From NCBI GenBank assembly GCA_963693035.2, contig CAXMMQ010000008.1:124001-188000 (forward strand): a stretch of 64,000 bases of DNA. The letters run 5' to 3'. This document shows positions 44,539 through 53,735 of the stretch, one piece after another. Positions within the stretch are counted from its first letter, which is position 1, and every line of letters begins with the position of its first letter. The position numbers were made by a program, and so were the translations under genes. The notes beneath the pieces were generated by a model. The model searched no databases and was not told where the DNA came from. It was given only the letters and a program-made list of their open reading frames with translations. This DNA comes from Lichenicoccus sp963693035 (GTDB lineage Bacteria; Pseudomonadota; Alphaproteobacteria; Acetobacterales; Acetobacteraceae).

Positions 44539-45651
44539 ATGCGCATCCTCGTCACCGGCGCAGCCGGCCTCCTGGGCAGCGAGATAACCGGCCTGCTGGC
44601 CGCTCGCGGCCACTCGGTCGTGGCCATGGTGCGCAAAAAACTGTCGATCGAGCGCAATGACCGGACCAAGCTGGTCACCGCGCCCTGGACCGGAGTGGCT
44701 CCCGCCGGTGGCCGGATCGCTGTCCTTGCGGGCGATGTCAGCCAGGATCGCCTCGGTCTCGGCCAGGAAGACTATGAGGCACTTGCCGGCGGCCTGGACC
44801 TGATCATCCACTGCGCTGCCGTGGTCGGTTTCAGCCTCGATCCGGAGGCCTACCGGGCAGTCAATGTGGGCGGCGCACGCAACATGGTCGTCCTGGCGGA
44901 GCATGCCGGGGCGACGAAGCTGCTGCATGTCAGCACCGCCTATGTCTGTGGTGAGCGCAACGGCAGCATCGGCGAAAACGAAGTTTTCGTCGGTCAGAGC
45001 TTTGCCAACAGCTACGAGTCGAGCAAGCTCGAGGCGGAACAGCTCATGCTGGAGGCGATCGGGCGCGGCGTTCCGGTGGCTATCGCGCGACCGTCCATCG
45101 TGGTCGGCGCCTGGGGCGACGGCATCATCCGCAGCTTCGAGAACATCTACACGCTGATCCGGCTGTTCGCGCAGGGGCAGATCCGCACCCTGATCACAAC
45201 CCCCGACGCCACCCTCGACCTGGTGCCGATCGACCATGTCTGCGAGGCCTTGCTGGATATCGCTGAACATATGGAGCTGGCGGCCGGACGCACGTTCCAC
45301 CTGGTCGCCGAGCGGCCGGTGTCGGTTGCACTGCTTGCCACCCTGGGCGGCCATTATCTGCAATTCGAGGTGCCGCGGCTGCTCTCCCCGGAGGCCTATC
45401 AGCCGGACATGGTGCCCGCGACCGAGCGCTGGCTGCTCGATCAGATCAGGACCTCGTTCGGCAGCTACATGTGCCGCGATCCCCGCTTCGAGACGGGCAA
45501 CCTCAGCGCCTTGTCAGGCCGTCGCTGCCCGCCGACGGACACGGCGTTCCTGCTCCGACTGGTGGATCACTGCATCCAGGCAGGCTTCCTGCGCGGCCGC
45601 GATGCGGGTCGGCCGCGAAGCAGCAGCAACAGCGAGGCTGCGCTCGCCTGA
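44539..45651 (+). CDS. Extended short-chain dehydrogenase / NAD-dependent epimerase-like protein
   Basis: This 370-residue Rossmann protein begins MRILVTGAAGLLGSEITGLLAARGH, the GxxGxxG nucleotide loop. It carries STAYVCGERNG and the catalytic pair in SYESSKLEAEQ (Tyr and Lys). The middle region resembles the NAD_binding_4 (fatty-acyl reductase/thioester reductase) and epimerase groups. The C-terminal 120 residues have no recognisable domain. The substrate is unknown; modification of a lipid or sugar is possible. The frame is open to 44335, but the ATG at 44539 is where homology begins. Confidence 0.75.
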   Translation: MRILVTGAAGLLGSEITGLLAARGHSVVAMVRKKLSIERNDRTKLVTAPWTGVAPAGGRIAVLAGDVSQDRLGLGQEDYEALAGGLDLIIHCAAVVGFSLDPEAYRAVNVGGARNMVVLAEHAGATKLLHVSTAYVCGERNGSIGENEVFVGQSFANSYESSKLEAEQLMLEAIGRGVPVAIARPSIVVGAWGDGIIRSFENIYTLIRLFAQGQIRTLITTPDATLDLVPIDHVCEALLDIAEHMELAAGRTFHLVAERPVSVALLATLGGHYLQFEVPRLLSPEAYQPDMVPATERWLLDQIRTSFGSYMCRDPRFETGNLSALSGRRCPPTDTAFLLRLVDHCIQAGFLRGRDAGRPRSSSNSEAALA

Positions 45652-45773
45652 TTCCAGGCCCGCGCCAGGTAGCAGTTCTTTGCGCATCGCCAGCCTCGGC
45701 AGGTTAGCCGCCTGATCGGTTGGCCGCACCGGATTCGATCGACCCGAAGCTGCCGCTGCGGCTGCCTGATGCT

Positions 45774-46916
45774 CTAGATATAATGCTCCGCCAGCGGGGC
45801 GAAGCCGTTGAACCGGGTCGAGCAGTAGGTCGAGACGTAGGCGCCGGTCGAGAGCAACTCGACCCGCTCGCCGCAGGCGAGGTCGAGCGGCAGCCGATAG
45901 TCGGTGCGCTCGTACAGGATGTCGGCGCCGTCGCAGGTGGGACCCGCGATCGCCACCGGCCCGGTGCTGCCACCATCGTGCGGCGTGCGGAACTGGTAGC
46001 GGATCGACTCGCCCTCGGTCTCCGCGAGGCCGCCGAACCGGCCGATATCCAGGTAGACCCAGCGCTTGCCGCCGTTGGACGCAGTGCTGTCACCGCGACG
46101 GCTGACCAGCACCACTTCGGACGACACCACACCGGCGTCGCCGACGATGAAGCGTCCCGGCTCGACGACCAGTTCGGGCAGCGCATTGCCGAACGCCGCA
46201 GTCAGCGCACGCGAGATCGCGAACGCGAACTGGTCGATCTCCGGCACGTCGTCGCGATAGCGGGTCGGGAAGCCCCCGCCCAGATTGACCATGCGTATGT
46301 CGAGGCCGGCCTGAGCGAGGTCGGTGAACAGCATGGCGATCTTGCCGATTGCTGCTTCGTAGGCATCCGTGGTGGTCTGCTGGCTGCCGACATGGAAGGA
46401 CAGGCCGAACGGATCGAGCCCGAGCTCCTGTGCGCGCAGCATCAGGGTGCGGGCGTGCGCGACGGTGGTGCCGAACTTGCGCGACAGCGGCCACTCGGCG
46501 CCCTCGTTCTCGACCAGGATGCGGCAATAGACCCGGCTGCCCGGCGCATGCCGGGCCAGCTTGTCGAGCTCCTCGCCGCAGTCGAAGGCGAACATCGAGA
46601 CACCCGCATCGTGCGCGCGCGTGATGGCCGACACCTTCTTGATGGTGTTGCCGAAGGAGATGCGGGATGCGGGAGCGCCGGCGTGCAGGCAGAGATCGAC
46701 CTCTTCCCAGGACGCGGCGTCGAACGACGATCCGAGCGACGCCAGACGCTCCAGCACCGGCGCTGCCGGATTTGCCTTCACAGCGTAGTAGATGCGGGCA
46801 AGCGGAAGGGCCGCGTGCAGCTCACGATACCGCTCCCCGACACGATCGACGTCGACGACCAGGCAAGGGGTCGCCGGTGCCTGTACGGCAAGATAACGGG
46901 CGATTTTGGGGGTCAT
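45774..46916 (-). CDS. Ornithine/lysine decarboxylase, PLP-dependent (alanine-racemase fold)
   Basis: This 380-residue group IV decarboxylase makes putrescine (or cadaverine) for polyamine synthesis. The PLP lysine is in RIYYAVKANPAAPVLERL. HVGSQQTT, MVNLGGGFPTRY and EPGRFIVGDAG bind the cofactor phosphate. The active-site cysteine is in AGPTCDGADILYE at the other end. The ATG at 46916 has GGGAGAGG at good spacing; a further in-frame ATG at 46943 is less likely. A structured leader lies upstream. Confidence 0.9.
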   Translation of the reverse strand: MTPKIARYLAVQAPATPCLVVDVDRVGERYRELHAALPLARIYYAVKANPAAPVLERLASLGSSFDAASWEEVDLCLHAGAPASRISFGNTIKKVSAITRAHDAGVSMFAFDCGEELDKLARHAPGSRVYCRILVENEGAEWPLSRKFGTTVAHARTLMLRAQELGLDPFGLSFHVGSQQTTTDAYEAAIGKIAMLFTDLAQAGLDIRMVNLGGGFPTRYRDDVPEIDQFAFAISRALTAAFGNALPELVVEPGRFIVGDAGVVSSEVVLVSRRGDSTASNGGKRWVYLDIGRFGGLAETEGESIRYQFRTPHDGGSTGPVAIAGPTCDGADILYERTDYRLPLDLACGERVELLSTGAYVSTYCSTRFNGFAPLAEHYI

Positions 46917-47148
46917 CGCGCCCACCTCTCCCTTCTGTATCATCCATCTTTTTCAGGCGATGGACGAGTTGCGAAACGGTCGAACGGACCAGCGACCAAG
47001 ACTGGGTCCCCGCAAAGGGGTCCCGATTGCCAGAACGCTTGACGTCGTTGCGTAACCTCAGAGGGCCAGTGGCACGTGCGTTGCTGCGTGGGGAGCGATA
47101 TGGGACCAACCGCCCGGCGATGCAACCGGTAATCGCATCGGTGACTTG
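46917..47148 (-). ncRNA. Possible structured leader of the ornithine decarboxylase gene (speF-type candidate)
   Basis: The 232 bases upstream of the decarboxylase contain local stems on the minus strand. TCCATC pairs with GATGGA (46943-46948 and 46959-46964), and GGTC pairs with GACC (46978-46981 and 46987-46990); a CCCC-GCAAA-GGGG hairpin lies farther upstream. A conserved leader RNA (speF motif) is known before ornithine decarboxylase genes in Alphaproteobacteria. I could not verify the consensus from memory, so this is position plus structure only. The divergent yihY-like gene also starts here. Confidence 0.4.
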
Positions 47149-48252
47149 ATGTCTCACGAACGCGCCGACGATAGGGCGCCAGCCGGCACGGGGGCCGCGA
47201 TGCAGACTGCCGAAAGCCTCAACTCCGACCGAGAGCGGACAGCCGGCGGTGCTTCGGGACTGACGACGCCCCTTGCCGACACGGCGTCCGAGCATCAGAT
47301 CGGCCGGCACGCCGAGGTGCCGACGCAGATCCCCTGGAGTGGCTGGAAGATGGTGCTCAAGCGCACCTTCTCGGAGATGATCTCGGACCGGATCGGCCTC
47401 GCCGCGGCGGGGTGCGCCTTCTACGCGACACTGGCGCTGTTCCCGGCGATCAGCATGCTGGTTTCGATCTACGGCCTAGCCTTCGATCCGCAGACGGTTG
47501 AGCCGCAGATGCAGGTGCTGCGGCATCTGCTGCCGGGGCCGGCCTACGAGCTGATCGGCGACCGCATCCACACGCTGGTCAGCAAGCCGCACAGCACCCT
47601 CACCATCAGCCTGATCATCAGCATCATGATCACCCTGTGGTCGTCATCGGCCGGCACCAAGTCGATGCTGGCCGCGCTGAACATCGCCTACGAGGAAAAG
47701 GAGACGCGGTCGTTCGTGCGCTACCAGCTCACCGCGCTTGGGATGACGCTGGGGGCGATCATCGGCGCCGTGCTGGCGCTGGCGCTGGTGGTGTTCCTGC
47801 CGGCGGCGCTCGACTTCATCCCGGCGCATTTCGGCCTGGAGGTCATCGAGGCGCAGACCCAGTTCCTGATCCGGCTCGGCAGCCCGCTGGTCATGGTGAT
47901 TTTCGTGGCTGCTGCCTTCTCCACCCTGTACCGGTTCGGACCGTCCCGGCAGGAGGCGCGCTGGCATTGGATCACCCCGGGATCGGTGATCGCGACCCTG
48001 CTCTGGCTGCTCGCCTCGGCCGGCTTCTCGTATTACGTGGGTCATGTCGCCAGCTACGATGCGACCTACGGCCCGCTTGGTGCCGTCATCGGCATCATGA
48101 TGTGGTTCTTCGTGACCGCCTATGTCGTCCTGCTCGGCGCCGAGCTCAATGCCGAGCTCGAGATGCAGACCGCCCAGGACAGCACCACCGGGGATGCCAA
48201 GCCGATGGGACGGCGCGGCGCCTATGTTGCCGACCACGTGGCCGAAAAATAG
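47149..48252 (+). CDS. YihY/BrkB family inner-membrane protein
   Basis: This 367-residue protein has six membrane segments of the YihY/UPF0761 (BrkB) family. It begins its conserved part at WKMVLKRTFSEMISDRIGLAAAGCAFYATLALFPAISMLVSIYGL. SIMITLWSSSAGTKSMLAALNIAYEEKETRSFVRYQL and the C-terminal YDATYGPLGAVIGIMMWFFVTAYVVLLGAELNAELE are diagnostic. The first 60 residues are polar and variable. The function of the family is not established; it is not an RNase despite old names. Confidence 0.88.
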   Translation: MSHERADDRAPAGTGAAMQTAESLNSDRERTAGGASGLTTPLADTASEHQIGRHAEVPTQIPWSGWKMVLKRTFSEMISDRIGLAAAGCAFYATLALFPAISMLVSIYGLAFDPQTVEPQMQVLRHLLPGPAYELIGDRIHTLVSKPHSTLTISLIISIMITLWSSSAGTKSMLAALNIAYEEKETRSFVRYQLTALGMTLGAIIGAVLALALVVFLPAALDFIPAHFGLEVIEAQTQFLIRLGSPLVMVIFVAAAFSTLYRFGPSRQEARWHWITPGSVIATLLWLLASAGFSYYVGHVASYDATYGPLGAVIGIMMWFFVTAYVVLLGAELNAELEMQTAQDSTTGDAKPMGRRGAYVADHVAEK

Positions 48253-48258
48253 ACCGGT

Positions 48259-48873
48259 TCAGCGCCCGGAGTTGGCGATTGCCTGCTCGCTGGTGTCGCC
48301 TTCCGGCGCCTGCGCCACTTCGACCGGCAGGTCGGATGGCAGGATGCGCTTGACGGTCACGGTGTTCACGCCGTCCGCGACCATGCCGATTCGTTGCGCC
48401 GCGGCGCGCGAGAGATCGATGATCCGGCCGGGAGATGCGTACGGGCCGCGATCGTTGACTACGACCACCACCGAACGGCCGGTATCCTCCGACGTCACCA
48501 GGAGGCGGGTGCCGAGCGGCAACGTCCGGTGCGCGCAGGTGAAGCGGGCGGCATCGAAGCGATCGCCGCTCGAGGTCCGGCGGCCCTGGAACTCGCGCCC
48601 GTACCAGGTCGCGATCCCGCTCTCGGTAAAGGCGCTGCGGGCGGCGGCGGCGGCGAGGCGCGCCTGGTGCGCGAGTGCCGCATGAACGGAACCCGCCCAG
48701 CTCGTGCGATCGGCGGACATCGAAGCCGGCATAAGCTGCACGGACGGGCTGGCGGAGATCGTCGCCGCTTCGGCCACGAGCGGTGTTGCAAGGCTGATGG
48801 CGAGCAGGCCGGCAGTGGAGCAGACCATGGCGCGTCCGACCCGAAGGACGCGGCTGGAACGGGTCGATGGCAT
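48259..48873 (-). CDS. rlpA: RlpA-like septal ring lytic transglycosylase / double-psi beta-barrel protein
   Basis: This 204-residue secreted protein has a signal peptide (about residues 10-35, LLAISLATPLVAEAA). The C-terminal RlpA domain reads GIATWYGREFQGRRTSSGDRFDAARFTCAHRTLPLGTRLLVTSEDTGRSVVVVVNDRGPY, ending with RIIDLSRAAAQRIGM. RlpA proteins cleave naked glycan strands at the septum; no SPOR domain is present here. The ATG at 48873 is the probable start. It is convergent with the YihY gene, six bases apart. Confidence 0.87.
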   Translation of the reverse strand: MPSTRSSRVLRVGRAMVCSTAGLLAISLATPLVAEAATISASPSVQLMPASMSADRTSWAGSVHAALAHQARLAAAAARSAFTESGIATWYGREFQGRRTSSGDRFDAARFTCAHRTLPLGTRLLVTSEDTGRSVVVVVNDRGPYASPGRIIDLSRAAAQRIGMVADGVNTVTVKRILPSDLPVEVAQAPEGDTSEQAIANSGR

Positions 48874-49227
48874 CACGGTCCGGTGATCTCCTGCAGTGCC
48901 GGAGTATAAGACAGGCACCCCGTGCGGAAGATCAAGCTCAAAATGCCGCACGTTCGGTCCGATCGCAGACCAGGCCAGCATCAGCGGTAGGTTCTCAAGC
49001 CTGAACCGCGTGGAAAGGCACCTGTTGCCTCATGCCGTGAGCCTAGACGCTGCGCATTACTCGCGACGTGCATCGATCTATTTTGTGCAGTGCAAACGTC
49101 CACAGTTTCCCGCATGCCACACTGTGGCTGATCGGCCAGCCTCGGCCGGTCCAGTGCGAGCATGTCTCCCCTGCCGCGGCCGGGTCGCCGCTTGGACAGC
49201 GCAACGCGACATGCTAACGCCCGCGTC

Positions 49228-49683
49228 ATGGGCCCGCCTCTGATCGCCGTCCTGAACGGACCGAACCTGAACATGCTCGGCCTGCGCCAACCCGCCATCT
49301 ATGGCCGGGCGACGCTGGACGACCTCGAGCAGGTCTGCATCCAGGCGGCGGAGCGGCTCGATGTTGCCATCGACTTCCGCCAGACCAACGGCGAGGGTGA
49401 ATTGATCTCTTGGGTGCAGGAATGCCGGGGCCGGGCGCGGGGAATAGTGATCAATCCGGGAGGCTACAGCCACACGTCGATCGCCCTGATGGACGCCTTG
49501 ATGGCGGTGGAGCTGCCGGTGATCGAGGTCCACATCTCGAACATCCATCGTCGGGAGGAATTCCGCCGGCACTCCTTCGTCTCGCAGGCAGCGCTGGGCG
49601 TGATCTGCGGGCTTGGGGTGCGTGGCTACGCGCTGGCGCTGACGGCGATGGCGGACACCATACTGGACGAGGACGATCGATGA
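49228..49683 (+). CDS. aroQ: 3-dehydroquinate dehydratase, type II
   Basis: This 151-residue shikimate-pathway enzyme forms a dodecamer in its family. VLNGPNLNMLGLRQPAIYG is the N-terminal signature with the catalytic tyrosine; FRQTNGEGELISWVQE, INPGGYSHTSIALMDAL and EVHISNIHRREEFRRHSF complete the active site. The ATG at 49228 is chosen, as the upstream part of the frame is not family-like. It overlaps accB by ATGA; aroQ-accB-accC is a common arrangement. Confidence 0.95.
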   Translation: MGPPLIAVLNGPNLNMLGLRQPAIYGRATLDDLEQVCIQAAERLDVAIDFRQTNGEGELISWVQECRGRARGIVINPGGYSHTSIALMDALMAVELPVIEVHISNIHRREEFRRHSFVSQAALGVICGLGVRGYALALTAMADTILDEDDR

Positions 49684-50141
49684 GCCGCCTGCTGCTGGAT
49701 GCGGACACCATCCGCGCCCTGGCCGACATACTGACCGAGACCGGCCTGACCGAGATCGAGATCGCCGAAAAGGACAGCCGCATCCGCGTCGCGCGTGCGC
49801 CCGCGACGGTGCATGCGGTGGCACCGGCGCCAACCGCCGCGGCAGCACCTGCTGCCACCGCTGCCGAGACATTGCAGGCGGCTGCGGCGAGCGATCCGGC
49901 GCGGCATCCGGGCGCGGTCAAGAGCCCGATGGTCGGCATCGCCTACCTGTCGCCGGAGCCGTCGGCGCCAGCCTTCGTGGTCGAGGGCCAGCAGGTCGCC
50001 GCCGGGCAGACCCTGATGCTGATCGAGGCGATGAAGACCTTCAACCAGATCAAGGCGCCCAGGGCCGGCACGCTGCGCCTGCTGCTGGTGGCCTCCGGCG
50101 CACCGGTCGAGTTCGATGAAGTCCTCGCGGTGATCGACTGA
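49680..50141 (+). CDS. accB: Biotin carboxyl carrier protein of acetyl-CoA carboxylase
   Basis: This 153-residue carrier of the biotin group starts fatty acid synthesis with AccC and AccAD. An N-terminal helix region (LADILTETGLTEIEIAEKDSRIRVAR) and an Ala/Pro-rich linker (about 43-80) lead to the biotinyl domain with VKSPMVGIAYLSPEP and LIEAMKTFNQIKAPRAG. The lysine of EAMK is the biotinylation site; the usual following methionine is Thr here, a mild variation. Confidence 0.95.
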   Translation: MSRLLLDADTIRALADILTETGLTEIEIAEKDSRIRVARAPATVHAVAPAPTAAAAPAATAAETLQAAAASDPARHPGAVKSPMVGIAYLSPEPSAPAFVVEGQQVAAGQTLMLIEAMKTFNQIKAPRAGTLRLLLVASGAPVEFDEVLAVID

Positions 50142-50155
50142 CCGAAGCGCCAGGC

Positions 50156-51502
<1,347 letters not shown>

Positions 51503-51614
51503 CGCCGGCCATTAACGGAAAATCAACCCCGCGGCACTAGAAGACGGAACGACGCTTTTCCCGCTCGGGCGCGTGTTGCCTGCGCTCATCGCGATCGCTA
51601 CCGGGTGCCTGCGC

Positions 51615-52907
51615 ATGTTCGGCCTTTTCTCCTCCAAGCGTGCCCGCGACAATGCCAGCAAGGCCGAGTGGCTGACCTCGCTCTCCGGCCATTGCGGCGT
51701 GGGCCTGTGGGACGCGGTGCTGTTCGCGGGCGACGCCATGCATCCGAAGTCGTGCTGGACCTGGTCGGCGGGATTCCGGCGGCTCTGCGGCTACACGACC
51801 GCGGCGGAGTTCCCCGATGTCGTGCAGTCCTGGTCGGACCGGCTGCATCCCGACGACGCGTCCCGCGTGTTCACGACCTTCGGCGCGTCGCTGGCCAGCG
51901 GCAGCCTCTATGACACGACGTACCGTCTGCGCGTCCGCGACGGATCGTATCGCTGGTTCCGCGCCACCGGTGGCGTGCTGCTCGATGCGGGCGGCAAGCC
52001 GCGCCGGGCCTGCGGCTCGCTGGTAGACATCCACGAGGCAACCCTGGCCGTGGCGACGCAGCGGACCGCTCGCGATGCGACCGCCGGCAGATTCGAGAAC
52101 AAGGTCGGCGGACTGGTGACCGGCCTGTCCTCGGCAGCACTCGGCCTGGAGGACAGCGCCCGGACGATGACGGCCAGTGCGTCGCAGGCGACGGCGCAGG
52201 CCGCCACGATGACGGCAGCCTCCGAGGCTGCAAGCGTCGGGGTCTCGACGGTGGCCGCCGCAGCCGAGGAGCTGGCCGCCTCGATCGGGGAGATCAGCCG
52301 GCAGGTCGCGCAATCCGCACGCATCACCGCGCGCGCGGTGGCGGACGCCCAGCGCACCGACGTGATCGTGCGGGCACTTTCCGAGGGGGCGCAGAAGATA
52401 GGCGAGGTGGTCGGCCTGATCACCAACATCGCCGGGCAGACCAATTTGCTGGCGCTGAATGCCACCATCGAGGCGGCCCGTGCGGGCGACGCCGGCAAGG
52501 GATTCGCCGTGGTCGCCTCCGAGGTCAAGAGCCTCGCCAATCAGACCGCGAAGGCGACCGGGGCGATCGGAACCCAGATCGCCCAGATCCAGACCGCGAC
52601 CGAGGAAGCGGTGGTCGCGATCCGCGGCATTCTGGGCACCATCGAGGAAGTCGGCGCGATCGCCGTGAGCATCTCGGCAGCGGTCGAGCAACAGGGCGCC
52701 GCCACCGCCGAGATTGCCCGCAACGTGCAGCAGACCGCGCATTCGGCACGGGAAGTCACCGTCAGCATCGTCGGCGTCACCGAAGCCGCCACCCGCAGCG
52801 GCAACGCGGCAACCGAAGTATTGACCTCGGCCGGCAACCTCACCCGCCAGACCAGCCGCCTCAGCACCGAAATCGCCACCTTCGTCACCGAGATCAAAGC
52901 CGCCTGA
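51615..52907 (+). CDS. Soluble PAS-domain methyl-accepting chemotaxis protein
   Basis: This 430-residue chemoreceptor has no membrane segment. An N-terminal PAS domain (about 15-140) shows FRRLCGYTTAAEFPDVVQSWSDRLHPDDASRVF and TYRLRVRDGSYRWFRATGGVLLD. It is followed by a coiled-coil signalling domain with the conserved hairpin tip EVVGLITNIAGQTNLLALNATIEAARAGDAGKGFAVVASEVKSLA. It therefore signals from the cytoplasm, probably sensing redox, energy state or a small ligand. No che genes lie nearby. The ATG at 51615 is chosen over a TTG at 51573. Confidence 0.88.
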   Translation: MFGLFSSKRARDNASKAEWLTSLSGHCGVGLWDAVLFAGDAMHPKSCWTWSAGFRRLCGYTTAAEFPDVVQSWSDRLHPDDASRVFTTFGASLASGSLYDTTYRLRVRDGSYRWFRATGGVLLDAGGKPRRACGSLVDIHEATLAVATQRTARDATAGRFENKVGGLVTGLSSAALGLEDSARTMTASASQATAQAATMTAASEAASVGVSTVAAAAEELAASIGEISRQVAQSARITARAVADAQRTDVIVRALSEGAQKIGEVVGLITNIAGQTNLLALNATIEAARAGDAGKGFAVVASEVKSLANQTAKATGAIGTQIAQIQTATEEAVVAIRGILGTIEEVGAIAVSISAAVEQQGAATAEIARNVQQTAHSAREVTVSIVGVTEAATRSGNAATEVLTSAGNLTRQTSRLSTEIATFVTEIKAA

Positions 52908-52963
52908 AGCGCCCAAGCATGGGCTAGAGGTGAGACGTCAATGGCCTAATCATTTCGTCGAGA

Positions 52964-53115
52964 GGCTGTTCGAGAACGCGCTGTGCCAAGGCAGAGGCGC
53001 GTAGCGCCGCCCGTCGTGCCTGTCGAGAACCGGAGCGGAGCGGCCTCCTGGCCGTGAGCACCGGAAGCGCAGACAGGCGCGTCGGATGCCCGGCACAGTG
53101 CGTTCTCGAACAGCC
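52964..53115. repeat. Palindromic intergenic element, copy 2
   Basis: This element of about 152 bases lies between the convergent chemoreceptor and apt genes. The ends 52964-52987 and 53092-53115 are inverted repeats matching at 23 of 24 positions, with the odd one a G-T wobble. The interior shares almost every base with copy 1 from the CGCCCGTCGT block to GCGTCGGAT. It contains the perfect inner hairpin CGGCC-TCCT-GGCCG and the pair GCCTGTC/GACAGGC. Compared with copy 1, paired positions change together. Confidence 0.75.
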
Positions 53116-53116
53116 G

Positions 53117-53635
53117 CTACTCGTCGTAGCGGACCAGGGCGGTGACCGGAACGCCAAGCTTGCTGCGCCCATCCAGGAAGCCGAGTTCGATCAGCACGGC
53201 GGCCGCCACGACCTCGGCGCTGACCTTCTGCAACAGCTTGACGGCGGCAGAGAGCGTGCCGCCGGTGGCGAGCAGGTCGTCGACCACGACCACGCGCTGG
53301 CCGGGAGCGATGGCATCCTCCTGGATGTGCAGGCTGTCGCTGCCATATTCGAGCTCGTAGTTCAGCGAGACCGTCCGACCAGGCAGCTTGCCAGGCTTGC
53401 GCAGCATCACGAAGCCGCAGCCGAGCTTGCTGGCAAGCGGCGCGGCAAGCAGGAAGCCGCGGCTCTCCACCCCGGCCAGCAGGTCCGGCCGCGCCGGTGC
53501 GACGGCCTTCGCCAGCCGTCCCATCGCCACCTGCCACGCATCGGCATCACGCAGCAGCGTGGAGATGTCGCGGAACATCACGCCCGGCTTAGGAAAGTCG
53601 GGAATGCTGCGGATATGCTGCTTGAGGTCCATCAT
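53117..53635 (-). CDS. apt: Adenine phosphoribosyltransferase
   Basis: This 172-residue purine-salvage enzyme converts adenine and PRPP to AMP. IRSIPDFPKPGVMFRDISTLL is the N-terminal signature, AGVESRGFLLAAPLASKLG the base-binding part, and VVVVDDLLATGGTLSAA the PRPP loop. The frame opens at a TTG at 53650; the ATG at 53635 (MMDLKQ) gives the usual length. It is convergent with the chemoreceptor gene, with palindromic element 2 in between. Confidence 0.95.
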   Translation of the reverse strand: MMDLKQHIRSIPDFPKPGVMFRDISTLLRDADAWQVAMGRLAKAVAPARPDLLAGVESRGFLLAAPLASKLGCGFVMLRKPGKLPGRTVSLNYELEYGSDSLHIQEDAIAPGQRVVVVDDLLATGGTLSAAVKLLQKVSAEVVAAAVLIELGFLDGRSKLGVPVTALVRYDE

Positions 53636-53735
53636 GGCCTGGATATCCAACGGTCGGAACAGCCGGGCCTCTACAGAGTCTGCCTGCCACGGGCAAGGGG
53701 CGTCCCGGAGGCGGAACTGCCCGAGGCGCGTGGCG

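Noticed and set aside
46940..47125. 61-residue leader open frame upstream of ornithine decarboxylase as a gene
   Set aside because: It could be a regulatory leader peptide, but composition and ribosome-binding site give no support; reported only as part of the leader observation.
46917..47148. tRNA gene in the larger intergenic gaps
   Set aside because: I looked for the GGTTCGAATCC-type T-arm with a matching acceptor stem in all larger gaps and found none.
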